Below, piece after piece: positions 46,562 through 54,669 of a stretch of 64,000 nt of DNA. The stretch comes from an uncultured Lachnospiraceae bacterium (GTDB lineage: Bacteria; Bacillota; Clostridia; Lachnospirales; Lachnospiraceae): positions 62,001 to 126,000 of the forward strand of contig CAKRJH010000001.1 in assembly GCA_934351255.1 (NCBI GenBank), written 5' to 3'. Below the pieces are notes generated by a model. It did not search any database. It saw only the letters and a program-made list of their open reading frames with translations, and was not told the origin of the DNA. Each line of letters begins with the position of its first letter. Within the stretch, counting starts at the first letter, position 1. A program made the translations under genes and the position numbers.

Positions 46562-47323
46562 GTGAATAAAAAAATAGCAATAATCACGGGGGCGTCCTCC
46601 GGCATGGGACGCGAATTTGTAAGACAGGTGGCAAAGGGGTGCCGGGAACTTGATGAGATCTGGGTGATCGCCAGACGCCGGGAGAGACTGGAACAGCTTC
46701 AGGCGAAGATCACGGAGTGTCCGCTGCGCATTCTGGTGGCAGATCTTGCCACAACGGAGGGGATCGAACGGCTGCGGGCGCTGCTTGAGGCACAGAGACC
46801 CCGGGTCCATGTCCTGGTCAACGCAGCCGGATACGGTATGATCGGACAGGTCGCGGAGATGAGCCTGGGCGACAGCACCGGCATGATCGATCTGAACTGC
46901 CGCGGACTGACTGCAGTGACACAGGTCACGCTGCCCTATGTCCGGGAAGGCGGACACATCTTTATGATGGCATCCAGTGCGGCATTCTGCCCACAGCCGA
47001 AATTTGCGGTGTATGCGGCGAGCAAGGCCTATGTCGAGAGCTATTCCAGGGCATTGAACCGGGAACTGCGTCATCGCCGGATCCTTGTGACAGCGGTCTG
47101 TCCGGGGCCGGTGGCGACCGAGTTTTTCGGGAAGGCAGAGACTTACCACAGCGTGGCTCTGTACAAGAAACTGACCATGGCCAAGGCGGACCGGGTCGTC
47201 AGCCAGGCGATGAAGGATGCGGCAGCCGGAAAGGACATGTCTGTGTACGGCTGGCTCATGAAGGGATTCCGGATTCTGTGCAAGGTCCTGCCGAGATCAT
47301 TTATTATCAAATTTATTCGATAA
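46562..47323 (+). CDS. SDR-family oxidoreductase
   Basis: 253 residues from GTG 46562, chosen because GGAGGG lies 4 bases upstream; an ATG at 46550 has no site. A classical short-chain dehydrogenase: 'TGASSGMGREF' dinucleotide loop, 'NAAGYG', Ser in 'MMASSAAFC' and catalytic 'YAASK' (Tyr/Lys). It would reduce or oxidise a carbonyl/alcohol with NAD(P)H; the substrate is not predictable. The C-terminus carries a hydrophobic, basic tail ('MKGFRILCKVLPRSFIIKFI') suggesting membrane association. Probably co-transcribed with the LTA-synthase-like gene. Confidence 0.88.
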   Translation: MNKKIAIITGASSGMGREFVRQVAKGCRELDEIWVIARRRERLEQLQAKITECPLRILVADLATTEGIERLRALLEAQRPRVHVLVNAAGYGMIGQVAEMSLGDSTGMIDLNCRGLTAVTQVTLPYVREGGHIFMMASSAAFCPQPKFAVYAASKAYVESYSRALNRELRHRRILVTAVCPGPVATEFFGKAETYHSVALYKKLTMAKADRVVSQAMKDAAAGKDMSVYGWLMKGFRILCKVLPRSFIIKFIR

Positions 47324-47410
47324 TCCGGCATAATCTGTATAGCAATCAGGGCGGGATTGTGCTATCATAAAAGGGATAGGAATTCTTAAAGCAAAAGAGG
47401 AGGTATAATC

Positions 47411-48613
47411 ATGATTATCACAACCACAGAATCCGTAGCGGGATACGTGATCTCTGAGTATTTGGGGGCAGCTTACGGAGCAGAATCTTACACAGTAAAA
47501 GGTAACTTAAATGGGGAACTTACCGACCTGGATCAGGCGTACAGCAAAGCATTTGAGGTGGCAAAAGCACAGATGAGCGCCAAGGCAGAACTGCTGGGGG
47601 CAGATGCCGTGATCGGTATCAAGAGTACCATGACGACCGTAGGAGCTACCAATATCGTGATCGTAGCGGTGAACGGAACCGCAGTGAAGGCTGTGAAAGA
47701 GGAAGCAAAGGCAGAACAGAGCGGAGTGCTTTCTGTACAGGTGGTAGAGCCTGTGACAGTAGCAAATCCTGTGACAGAAGTAGCGATCACCAACCCTGTG
47801 ACAGAGGTGACCGTGGCAAATCCGGTGACCGAGGTAACGGTAGCAAATCCTGTGACGGAAGTGGCAGTCACCAATCCGGTGACAGAGGTGACAGTAGCAA
47901 ATCCTGTCAAGGAAGTAACTGTAGCAAATCCTGTCAAGGATGTTAATGTAGTCAATGCAGTCAAACTGGCAGATTCCATCAAGGTTGATGTGCCGGTGGC
48001 AGCAGTTGCAGCGACAGCAGCTCCGGTCGTTGAGGAAGAGCCAACCGTTGTAAATCTGGAAGATATTCTGGAGAAGCCGGCACCGCAGGCGGTTGTTCCG
48101 GAGCCGGTTGTAGAAGAGCCGGTAGCCGCTGAGCCTGTTGTGGCAGAGCCGGTAGTTGAAGAGGCAGAGCCGGTAGTTGAAGAGACAGAGCCGGAATCCA
48201 AAGAGGAGGAAGCGCCATCCCTGTTCAGTGATGCACTGGCAGGCGCAGGAAAGATCTTTATTCCGGATCCGGTCGTAGAGGTATCTTCTGCAGCACCGAT
48301 CCCTCCAAAGAAAGAGGAAGAAAAGCAGGAAGAGGAGCCGGCACCGGCAGTCCCTGAGAAATCTTCCATCCCTGGAGTACAGCCGGTTGTACCACCGGTC
48401 AAGAAAGTGGTAGAAGAGGAGAAGACATCTGAGATGCCGCTGGAGGATAAACTTCTGCTGATCCTTAAAGAGAACGGCCGCAAGATGGATATGATGGATA
48501 TCGTCAATGAACTGGAATCCAAAGTCGGCGCATTTGAGATCATTGAGCTGCTTGAGAAAGCGGTGGCACTTGGCAAGTGTAAGAAAGATGGAAAGCAGTA
48601 TTATGTAGACTAA
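47411..48613 (+). CDS. YbjQ-domain protein with nine-residue repeat arm and winged-helix-like tail
   Basis: 400 residues; GAGGAGG upstream. Residues ~1-100 resemble the YbjQ/UPF0145 domain ('MIITTTESVAGYVISEYLGA', 'ELLGADAVIGIKSTMT'). Residues ~115-186 are eight copies of a nine-residue unit close to 'VTVANPVTE'. A long acidic, Pro/Val-rich segment ('EEPVAAEPVVAEPVVEE') follows. The last ~60 residues ('LEDKLLLILKENGRKMDMMD', 'LLEKAVALGKCKKDGKQYYV') look like a winged-helix module. No signal peptide or membrane helix, so cytoplasmic. YbjQ domains form pentamers in solved homologues; the repeat arm could then project from a ring (inference). Function unknown. Upstream TGC-TATCAT near 47361-47369 may be an extended -10 promoter. 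Confidence 0.75.
   Translation: MIITTTESVAGYVISEYLGAAYGAESYTVKGNLNGELTDLDQAYSKAFEVAKAQMSAKAELLGADAVIGIKSTMTTVGATNIVIVAVNGTAVKAVKEEAKAEQSGVLSVQVVEPVTVANPVTEVAITNPVTEVTVANPVTEVTVANPVTEVAVTNPVTEVTVANPVKEVTVANPVKDVNVVNAVKLADSIKVDVPVAAVAATAAPVVEEEPTVVNLEDILEKPAPQAVVPEPVVEEPVAAEPVVAEPVVEEAEPVVEETEPESKEEEAPSLFSDALAGAGKIFIPDPVVEVSSAAPIPPKKEEEKQEEEPAPAVPEKSSIPGVQPVVPPVKKVVEEEKTSEMPLEDKLLLILKENGRKMDMMDIVNELESKVGAFEIIELLEKAVALGKCKKDGKQYYVD
47753..47968 (+). repeat. 27-bp in-frame tandem repeat, eight degenerate copies
   Basis: Eight 27-base units encode the nine-residue 'VTVANPVTE'-type arm of the YbjQ-domain protein; later copies drift (PVKE, PVKD, AVKL). Confidence 0.9.
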
Positions 48614-48643
48614 GAACATTCTTGGATGCAGACCAAACGCAGA

Positions 48644-48684
48644 ATCCCCGGAGTTTCAGGAAACTGAAATCCGGGGGTTTTTTA
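48644..48684 (+). terminator. Terminator of YbjQ-domain gene
   Basis: ATCCCCGGA.TTTCAG pairs with CTGAAATCCGGGG around a GAAA loop with one bulged G, followed by six T. Confidence 0.92.
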
Positions 48685-48692
48685 CGTTATAA

Positions 48693-48820
48693 GAAAAGAA
48701 AAAAGCTGTCATGAGGTGATAAGCAAGGGCAAAACGTCGGTTTTGCCCTTTTTTAGGAAAAGAAAAAAGCTGTCATGTAGTGATAAGCAAGGGCAAAACG
48801 TCGGTTTTGCCCTTTTTTAC
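48693..48820 (+). repeat. Two tandem 64-bp units, each ending in a terminator-like hairpin
   Basis: Units at 48693-48756 and 48757-48820 differ at only three positions at most. Each holds a purine tract (GAAAAGAAAAAAGC), a short linker and the hairpin AAGGGCAAAAC/GGTTTTGCCCTT with T run. A third copy of the hairpin part is at 3342-3372. From ~48821 to ~48980 I see nothing recognisable. Confidence 0.85.
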
Positions 48821-49012
48821 TTAACAAACTAAAAAATGGAAAAGTCTGGAAACCTATTAAAAACGGACGTTTGCAAAACAAACGATACCTCGAAACAACG
48901 AAAATGTAGATGAATTACGAAAAAGATTTCGTACAAATTCGCATATCCTTCTGGGGATAGAATACGAACATGGTAGTAGAAAAATCAAAAGGCTGCGTGC
49001 TATAATACACCT

Positions 49013-49147
49013 AGACAAGCACAAAAGATGATTGTTAATGCAATCGGTTTGATGTTTGTGATATTTTCTCCTTTAGGTTGCGGAGAAAACCGTAACCTGC
49101 TTTCCTTTTTGGAGGTGACTTAATCCCGGGTTACCTCCTTTTTTTGC
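49013..49147 (+). ncRNA. Candidate small RNA with two hairpins and terminator
   Basis: An extended -10 element TGC-TATAAT (49001-49006) would start a ~135-base transcript. It contains hairpin AGGTTGCGG/CCGTAACCT (49075-49098) and a final hairpin GGAGGTGAC..GGTTACCTCC (49111-49137) followed by eight T. No convincing ORF lies inside. I do not match it to a named RNA family. The ACCTCC arm could mimic an anti-Shine-Dalgarno sequence. Confidence 0.5.
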
Positions 49148-49153
49148 GTCAAA

Positions 49154-49308
49154 GAGAGCCACGCACATCGGAAAGAACAGATCCTGCCCCAAGCTTGCTT
49201 GGTGGGCGGGATCTGTTCTTTTTGATGTATGCGGCGAACGCCGCATAAACGAGCAGCTCTGCTGCGAGTGTTGCGTGGCTCTCGTATGAGCGTTGCCACG
49301 CACATCGG
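49154..49308. repeat. Nested inverted-repeat element
   Basis: Outer arms GAGAGCCACGCA (49154-49165) and TGCGTGGCTCTC (49272-49283) enclose three perfect inner hairpins: AAAGAACAGATCC/GGATCTGTTCTTT (49172-49221, with T run), TATGCGGCG/CGCCGCATA (around 49228-49247) and GCAGC/GCTGC (~49254-49266). The sequence GCCACGCACATCGG is repeated directly at 49158-49171 and 49295-49308. It forms a cruciform-like block just upstream of the pantothenate promoter. Confidence 0.75.
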
Positions 49309-49315
49309 TTTTTTA

Positions 49316-49344
49316 TTTACTTTCCCGCCCAAATATGATATAAT
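49316..49344 (+). promoter_or_regulatory. Promoter of pantothenate/CoA operon
   Basis: TTTACT (49316-49321), 17-base spacer, consensus TATAAT (49339-49344). The start would be near 49351, giving a ~60-base leader. Confidence 0.65.
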
Positions 49345-49388
49345 CCCCCACGCGAGCGGTATTCGACAGAAACTGCATCAGATGATAG

Positions 49389-49411
49389 GACCAACCTAAT
49401 TGGAGGTGGTC
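49389..49411 (+). promoter_or_regulatory. Hairpin covering the first ribosome binding site of the pan operon
   Basis: GACCA-A-CCT pairs with AGG-TGGTC (eight pairs, one bulge), burying most of the GGAGG site at 49402-49406 three to nine bases before the ATG at 49414. It could lower or regulate translation. Confidence 0.45.
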
Positions 49412-49413
49412 AC

Positions 49414-50286
49414 ATGAAAACAGATCCGATCAGATCCTTTGACCGAATCGGTATTATCGGTGCCGGAAAAGCAGGCACCACATTGGGCAGATATCTTGCC
49501 CTGGCCGGAAAGAAGATTGCCGGCATTTACAGCAGGACCAGACAGAGCGCTGACGAGGCAGCGACTTTTATTGGGACGAATGTGTTTGATGATCTCTCCG
49601 GATTGGTGGAGGTCAGTGATGTGTTGTTTATCACGACGCCGGACGAGCAGATTGCGGGAGTGTGGCAACAGATCAGAAATTGTCCGTTACAGGGACGATT
49701 AGTATGTCATTTCAGTGGATCCTTATCATCACATGTATTTTCTGACATTCGGGAATTCGGAGGTTATGGTGCCTCGGTTCATCCCATGTTCGCATTTAGT
49801 GACAAATTCACAGCTTACAGACAATTTCATACCGCGAATCTTACCATTGAGGGACAGGAACAGGCAGTCGCTCTGCTGAAGAAGGAATGGCAGGCTCTGG
49901 GGCATCAGGTGTTTACTCTGGCACCGGAGGATAAGATGAAGTATCATGCAGCGGCTTCGCTGGCGAGCAATGCCATGGTGGCACTGATGCAGGTGAGTGC
50001 CGATCTGATGGAAGAGTGCGGGTTCACACAGCAGCAGACCCGGACGCTTCTGGATCCTCTGATCGAGGGCAATGTCCGTAAAATGCTGGACACGGATCCG
50101 GTGAAGGCATTGACCGGGCCGATAGAACGCGGAGATGAGAGAACGGTGAGGGGCCACTTGCAGGCACTGCAGGGGACGCAGGCCATTTCCGTATACGAGA
50201 GTCTGGCACCTGTGATGCTTGCGCTCGCGCAAAAGAAAAATCCGGACAGAGATTACCGGGCATTGGAAGAGTTGTTAAAACCATGA
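49414..50286 (+). CDS. panG: Rossmann/DUF2520 protein, probable PanG-type ketopantoate reductase
   Basis: 290 residues. The N-terminal Rossmann domain starts 'IGIIGAGKAGTTLGRYLA' (GxGxxG) and the C-terminal helical part fits DUF2520 ('SVHPMFAFSD', 'KMKYHAAASLASNAMVALM', 'LTGPIERGD'). It is first in an operon with panB, panC, panD and coaBC but without panE or ilvC, leaving the NADPH-dependent reduction of ketopantoate to pantoate unassigned. PanG-type ketopantoate reductases described in other bacteria belong to this kind of Rossmann protein. The role is therefore inferred from context plus family; I am fairly sure of the family, less of the reaction. Confidence 0.78.
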   Translation: MKTDPIRSFDRIGIIGAGKAGTTLGRYLALAGKKIAGIYSRTRQSADEAATFIGTNVFDDLSGLVEVSDVLFITTPDEQIAGVWQQIRNCPLQGRLVCHFSGSLSSHVFSDIREFGGYGASVHPMFAFSDKFTAYRQFHTANLTIEGQEQAVALLKKEWQALGHQVFTLAPEDKMKYHAAASLASNAMVALMQVSADLMEECGFTQQQTRTLLDPLIEGNVRKMLDTDPVKALTGPIERGDERTVRGHLQALQGTQAISVYESLAPVMLALAQKKNPDRDYRALEELLKP

Positions 50287-50333
50287 ACAGACAGGAACCT
50301 GACCCAAAAGGCAGGTATCGGAAAGGAACGAAC

Positions 50334-51161
50334 ATGAAAAACACAGTAAAAACATTTCAGGATGCAAAAGATCAGGGGCAGAAGCTCTCCATGCTGACAG
50401 CCTATGACTATTCGACAGCCAAGCTGGAGGATGAGGCGGGAATCAACGGAATCCTGGTTGGGGATTCCCTGGGCAATGTGATCCTGGGATATGAAGATAC
50501 GATCTCCGTGACGATGGAGGACATGATCCATCATGGAGCAGCCGTGGCCAGAGGTGCCAAAAATGCGTTGGTGGTCGAGGATATGCCGTTTATGTCTTAT
50601 CAGACATCGGTCTATGATGCGGTGGTCAATGCGGGACGTCTGATGAAGGAGGGACGCGCCGGCGCTGTCAAACTGGAGGGCGGGGCAACCGTCTGTGCCC
50701 AGATCAAGGCGATCACCGAGGCAAGCATTCCGGTCATGGCACATCTGGGGCTGACACCACAGTCTATCAATGCGTTTGGCGGCAATAAAGTACAGGGCAA
50801 ATCCGAGGAGGCGGCCCAGCAGATCATTGACGATGCACTGGCGGTACAGGAGGCCGGAGCGTTTGCGGTTGTTCTGGAGTGTATCCCGGCCAGACTTGCG
50901 GAAATTATTACAAAGAAGCTGGATATCCCGACCATCGGTATCGGGGCCGGTGCCGGCTGTGACGGACAGATCCTGGTATATCAGGACATGCTCGGCATGT
51001 TTTCAGATTATGTGCCGAAATTTGTCAAGCGGTTTGCGGATGCGGGCACTGTGATGAAAGAGGGATTTTCCCAGTATATGAAAGAGGTTCAGGAAGGAAC
51101 CTATCCGGCACAGGAGCATACCTTTGGCATCAGTGATGACGTATTGGATAAATTGTATTAA
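50334..51161 (+). CDS. panB: 3-methyl-2-oxobutanoate hydroxymethyltransferase
   Basis: 275 residues from ATG 50334 (AAAGGAAC upstream); the frame back to 50283 overlaps the previous gene and has no site. PanB adds a hydroxymethyl group from 5,10-methylene-THF to ketoisovalerate, giving ketopantoate. Typical blocks are 'MLTAYDYSTAKLEDEAGING', 'VGDSLGNV', 'VKLEGG' and 'VPVMAHLGLTPQS' type (here 'IPVMAHLGLTPQSINAFGG'), with 'IGIGAGAGCDGQILVYQDML' near the end. Metal-binding Asp/Glu positions are present. It lies 47 bases after panG and 25 before panC. Confidence 0.97.
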   Translation: MKNTVKTFQDAKDQGQKLSMLTAYDYSTAKLEDEAGINGILVGDSLGNVILGYEDTISVTMEDMIHHGAAVARGAKNALVVEDMPFMSYQTSVYDAVVNAGRLMKEGRAGAVKLEGGATVCAQIKAITEASIPVMAHLGLTPQSINAFGGNKVQGKSEEAAQQIIDDALAVQEAGAFAVVLECIPARLAEIITKKLDIPTIGIGAGAGCDGQILVYQDMLGMFSDYVPKFVKRFADAGTVMKEGFSQYMKEVQEGTYPAQEHTFGISDDVLDKLY

Positions 51162-51186
51162 AATATAGAAAGGAACGGCGAGAACG

Positions 51187-52029
51187 ATGAAGATTGTTGG
51201 AACAATTCAGGAAGTCAGAGAACAGGTAAATGAGTGGAAAAAGCAGGGACTGAGCGTGGGACTGGTACCTACGATGGGATATCTGCATGAGGGACACAAG
51301 AGTCTGATCGATGCCTCTGTAGCGGGCAACGACAGAACCGTAGTCAGTGTGTTTGTCAATCCGATGCAGTTTGGTGTGGGTGAGGATCTGGAGAGCTATC
51401 CAAGGGATATGCAGAGAGATGCGGCACTCTGCGAGAGCGCAGGTGCTGACCTGATCTTTCATCCGGAACCATCCGAGATGTATCCGCAGGATTTCTCCAG
51501 TTTTGTGGATATGAGCACACTGACAGGAGGTCTTTGTGGAAAGACCAGACCGATCCATTTCCGTGGCGTATGTACGGTGGTGTCCAAACTGTTCAATATT
51601 GTGACACCGGATCGTGCCTATTTTGGACAGAAGGATGCCCAGCAGCTCGCAGTGATCCGTCATATGGTATCGGATCTGAGCTATGGCATTGAGATCGTAG
51701 GATGTCCGATCATCCGTGAGGAAGACGGGCTGGCGAAGAGTTCCCGCAATACCTATCTGAATCCGCAGGAGCGTCAGGCTGCACTGTGTCTGTCACGTTC
51801 CCTGAGACAGGCAAAGGCATTGCTGGAGGGCGGCGAAACATCCGCGTCTGCTGTGGTAGACAGCATCCGCACAGAGATTGGGAAAGAGCCTCTGGCCCGA
51901 ATCGACTATGTGGAAGTCGTGGACTGGAAGAACCTGGAGCCTGTGGAGACAATTGACGGCGCTGTTCTGGTAGCGATGGCCGTATATATCGGCAAGACCA
52001 GACTGATCGATAATATCATTTTTGAATAG
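51187..52029 (+). CDS. panC: Pantothenate synthetase (pantoate--beta-alanine ligase)
   Basis: 280 residues, normal for the family. PanC condenses pantoate and beta-alanine with ATP via pantoyl-adenylate. The HIGH-like motif reads 'PTMGYLHEGHKSLI', followed by 'VFVNPMQFG', 'YFGQKDAQQLAVIR' and the KMSKS-like 'LAKSSRNTYL'. AAAGGAACG precedes the ATG. The gene is third in the panG-panB-panC-panD-coaBC run, with 11 bases to panD. Confidence 0.97.
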   Translation: MKIVGTIQEVREQVNEWKKQGLSVGLVPTMGYLHEGHKSLIDASVAGNDRTVVSVFVNPMQFGVGEDLESYPRDMQRDAALCESAGADLIFHPEPSEMYPQDFSSFVDMSTLTGGLCGKTRPIHFRGVCTVVSKLFNIVTPDRAYFGQKDAQQLAVIRHMVSDLSYGIEIVGCPIIREEDGLAKSSRNTYLNPQERQAALCLSRSLRQAKALLEGGETSASAVVDSIRTEIGKEPLARIDYVEVVDWKNLEPVETIDGAVLVAMAVYIGKTRLIDNIIFE

Positions 52030-52040
52030 AAGGAGTAGTT

Positions 52041-52445
52041 ATGCAGCTTACGATGTTAAAAGGCAAGATTCACCGTGCGACCGTGATGCAGGCAGAGTTG
52101 AACTATGTCGGCAGCATCACAGTCGATCCCAATCTTATGGAAGCGGCGAATATTATGGAATACGAACTGGTACAGATCGTGGATGTGGAAAACGGAAACC
52201 GCTTTGAAACGTACACGATCGCAGGAGAGCCGGGCAGCGGCATGATCTGTCTGAATGGAGCAGCGGCCCGCCAGGTGCAGCTCGGAGATCATGTGATCAT
52301 CATGTGTTATGCGCAGATGAGTGAGGAGGAGGCCAAAAGTCATCGTCCCCATGTGGTATTTGTGGATGACAGAAACCGGATTATCAAGACGTCCCGCTAT
52401 GAGAAATATGGAAAACTGACGGATGAGATGATCGAAGAAGCATAA
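52041..52445 (+). CDS. panD: Aspartate 1-decarboxylase precursor
   Basis: 134 residues, slightly above the usual ~126. PanD makes beta-alanine from aspartate and is a self-cleaving pyruvoyl enzyme; the Gly-Ser cleavage site is visible in 'YVGSITVD' near residues 24-25. Other family blocks are 'MLKGKIHRATVMQAELNYVG', 'NGNRFETYTI' and 'NGAAARQVQLGDHVIIM'. It supplies beta-alanine to PanC upstream in the operon, so the organism should make pantothenate without outside beta-alanine. Confidence 0.97.
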   Translation: MQLTMLKGKIHRATVMQAELNYVGSITVDPNLMEAANIMEYELVQIVDVENGNRFETYTIAGEPGSGMICLNGAAARQVQLGDHVIIMCYAQMSEEEAKSHRPHVVFVDDRNRIIKTSRYEKYGKLTDEMIEEA

Positions 52446-52456
52446 GGAGAACGCGT

Positions 52457-53644
52457 ATGTTGACAGGAAAGACTGTGGTGCTTGGTGTGACCGGAAGCAT
52501 TGCCGCATACAAGATTGCCAATCTGGCAAGTATGCTCGGCAAGCTGCATGCGGATGTGCATGTGCTGATGACGGCCAATGCCACCAATTTTATCAATCCC
52601 ATTACCTTTGAGACGCTGACGGGCCACAAATGCCTGATCGACACGTTTGACCGGAATTTCCAGTACAGCGTGGAACATGTATCACTGGCCAAGCAGGCGG
52701 ATGTGGTGCTGGTCGCACCGGCGACAGCCAATGTGATCGGCAAGCTGGCCCATGGCATTGCGGATGATATGCTGACCACAACAGTGATGGCATGTACCTG
52801 CAAGAAGATCATTTCACCGGCCATGAACACCAATATGTTCCTCAATCCGGTGGTACAGGATAATCTCAAGATTCTGCGCCATTACGGCATGGAAGTGATC
52901 GAGCCGGACACCGGTCTTCTGGCCTGCAAAGATGTGGGAGCCGGAAAAATGCCGTCCGAGGACGTGCTTCTGGACCATATCTTACAGGAGATCTGTTATG
53001 AGAAGGACCTGGAAGGACGCCGTGTGCTTGTGACAGCGGGACCGACGGTGGAGGCCATTGATCCGGTGCGCTTTATCAGCAATCATTCCACCGGCAAGAT
53101 GGGATATGCCCTGGCCAGGGTAGCGGCCAGAAGAGGAGCGCAGGTGACACTTGTCAGCGGACCTGTGGATCTGGAGGCTCCGCGGTTTGTCGAGGTCATT
53201 CCGGTGCAGAGCGCTGCACAGATGTTTGACGAGGTGACCGGACGGGCATCTCAGAACGACATTATCATCAAGGCGGCAGCGGTGGCGGATTATACGCCGG
53301 CCAGCGTAGCCGCGGAGAAGATCAAGAAAAAAGACGGGGACAATGCCATAACGCTGACCAGGACAAAGGACATTCTGGCCTGGCTCGGAGAGCATCGTCG
53401 CCCGGATCAGTTCCTGTGCGGATTCTCGATGGAGACAGAGAATATGCTGGAGAATTCCAGGGCAAAACTGGAAAAGAAACATGTGGATATGATCGTGGCC
53501 AATAACCTGAAGGTCGACGGAGCCGGATTCGGTGTGGATACCAATGTGGTGACGCTGATCACCGGAGACCGCGTGGAGGAGCTGCCGCAGATGACCAAAG
53601 AGCAGGTGGCGGAGAAGATACTGGATGCGATCGTGCGCGGATAA
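52457..53644 (+). CDS. coaBC: Bifunctional phosphopantothenoylcysteine synthetase/decarboxylase
   Basis: 395 residues. The N-terminal CoaC half is an FMN flavoprotein decarboxylase: 'GVTGSIAAYKIANLASML', His in 'VEHVSLAKQADVVLVAPAT', and 'SPAMNTNMF' (PxMNxxM). The C-terminal CoaB half joins cysteine to phosphopantothenate with CTP: 'VTAGPTVEAIDPVRFISNHS', 'TGKMGYALA', and 'KAAAVADYTP'. It lies 11 bases after panD and takes the operon from pantothenate toward CoA; coaA and coaD are not in the window. Confidence 0.97.
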   Translation: MLTGKTVVLGVTGSIAAYKIANLASMLGKLHADVHVLMTANATNFINPITFETLTGHKCLIDTFDRNFQYSVEHVSLAKQADVVLVAPATANVIGKLAHGIADDMLTTTVMACTCKKIISPAMNTNMFLNPVVQDNLKILRHYGMEVIEPDTGLLACKDVGAGKMPSEDVLLDHILQEICYEKDLEGRRVLVTAGPTVEAIDPVRFISNHSTGKMGYALARVAARRGAQVTLVSGPVDLEAPRFVEVIPVQSAAQMFDEVTGRASQNDIIIKAAAVADYTPASVAAEKIKKKDGDNAITLTRTKDILAWLGEHRRPDQFLCGFSMETENMLENSRAKLEKKHVDMIVANNLKVDGAGFGVDTNVVTLITGDRVEELPQMTKEQVAEKILDAIVRG

Positions 53645-53706
53645 GAAAACAGTGCGCACATGCACCGTTTTTCACAGACGGTCTGAGTTTGAACAGGAGA
53701 ATCCGA

Positions 53707-54669
53707 ATGACATTTCATTTTAACCAGTGGCTGATCTATTTTTATTTTTACTGTATCTGTGGATGGATCTTTGAGACGACTTATGTTTCTTTGAAGAACC
53801 ACAAATACATCAACCGTGGATTTATGAAGGGGCCGTGGCTTCCTCTGTACGGCAGCGGCGCGGTGATCATATTGCTCACCACGCTGCCGTTTCAACAGGT
53901 TCCGGTGGCCGTGTATTTTGCGGCCATGGTTTCTGCAACGATCCTGGAATACGTGACCGGTGTCGTGATGTTGAAACTGTTTAAGGTGAGATACTGGGAT
54001 TACAGTTACCGAAAGATCCAGTTTCAGGGACATATCTGTCTGGTATCCTCCGTTGCCTGGGGATTTCTGGGGCTGATCATGGTGTATCTGGTGCATCCTC
54101 CGGTGCAGAAATTCATCGGAAGATGGAACACCGAATTCCTGAGCATCTTCACATTTGTCATCACGGTGGGCATGGTCTACGACTTTACGAATGCCCTGCG
54201 TCGTGCGCTGGATCTGCGAAAGGTCATTGTCCAGATGGAGCAGATGCGCGAGCGCATGAAAGAACGGATCGAGGAAGCCGGCATGAGCTGGAACGAATAT
54301 ATGGAATACCGCCGTCAGCACGTCGAAAATATACGGGATTTTGTCGCGGCTGATCTGAGCCAGCGCAAAGAGAATCTCGCCCAGGGATTTGCACAGCGCA
54401 AAGAAGGACTGGCGCAGGGGATCGTACAGCGCAAGGGTGGTTTCGGCAAGGAAATTGAGGAGCGCGTTGAGAAGCTGCAGCAGAGTTATGAGGAGAAAAT
54501 GGAAGCCCTGCGCCGGCAGGCTGCCAGAGAGGGACGCCAGCTTCTGCTGCACAATCCGGGATCCAGCCTGTCCAATCTGACGGAGGAGACAAAACTCCTG
54601 CGAAAGAGACTGGCGGATCTGCGCGAGGAGAAGAAACGCGCGAAACATCAGAAACAGAACAATCAGTAA
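53707..54669 (+). CDS. CmpB-like (PF06541) membrane protein with coiled-coil tail
   Basis: 320 residues from ATG 53707 (AGGAGA 6 bases upstream). Four to five membrane helices (~8-170) with the PF06541 pattern: 'FYFYCICGWIFETTYVSL', 'NRGFMKGPWLPLYGSGAV', 'EYVTGVVMLKLFKVRYWDYS', 'GHICLVSSVAWGFLGL'. The family is called putative ABC transporter permease but has no proven transport role. Residues ~175-320 are highly charged and helical, with a repeat 'QRKE.LAQG.' three times, predicting a cytoplasmic coiled coil. The 3' end overlaps the convergent truA by 7 bases. Confidence 0.85.
   Translation: MTFHFNQWLIYFYFYCICGWIFETTYVSLKNHKYINRGFMKGPWLPLYGSGAVIILLTTLPFQQVPVAVYFAAMVSATILEYVTGVVMLKLFKVRYWDYSYRKIQFQGHICLVSSVAWGFLGLIMVYLVHPPVQKFIGRWNTEFLSIFTFVITVGMVYDFTNALRRALDLRKVIVQMEQMRERMKERIEEAGMSWNEYMEYRRQHVENIRDFVAADLSQRKENLAQGFAQRKEGLAQGIVQRKGGFGKEIEERVEKLQQSYEEKMEALRRQAAREGRQLLLHNPGSSLSNLTEETKLLRKRLADLREEKKRAKHQKQNNQ

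Noticed and set aside
47507..48619. Long minus-strand frames opposite the YbjQ-domain gene
   Set aside because: Low-complexity Cys/Arg or Ser/Thr-rich shadow of the repeat gene; no start signal or domain.
49073..49332. Minus-strand frames of 70-76 residues in the pan upstream region
   Set aside because: Built from the nested inverted repeats with no start signal that fits a gene.
49154..49413. Known 'pan' RNA motif upstream of pantothenate genes
   Set aside because: I could not find the paired bulged-A hairpins of that motif; the structures here are long perfect stems.
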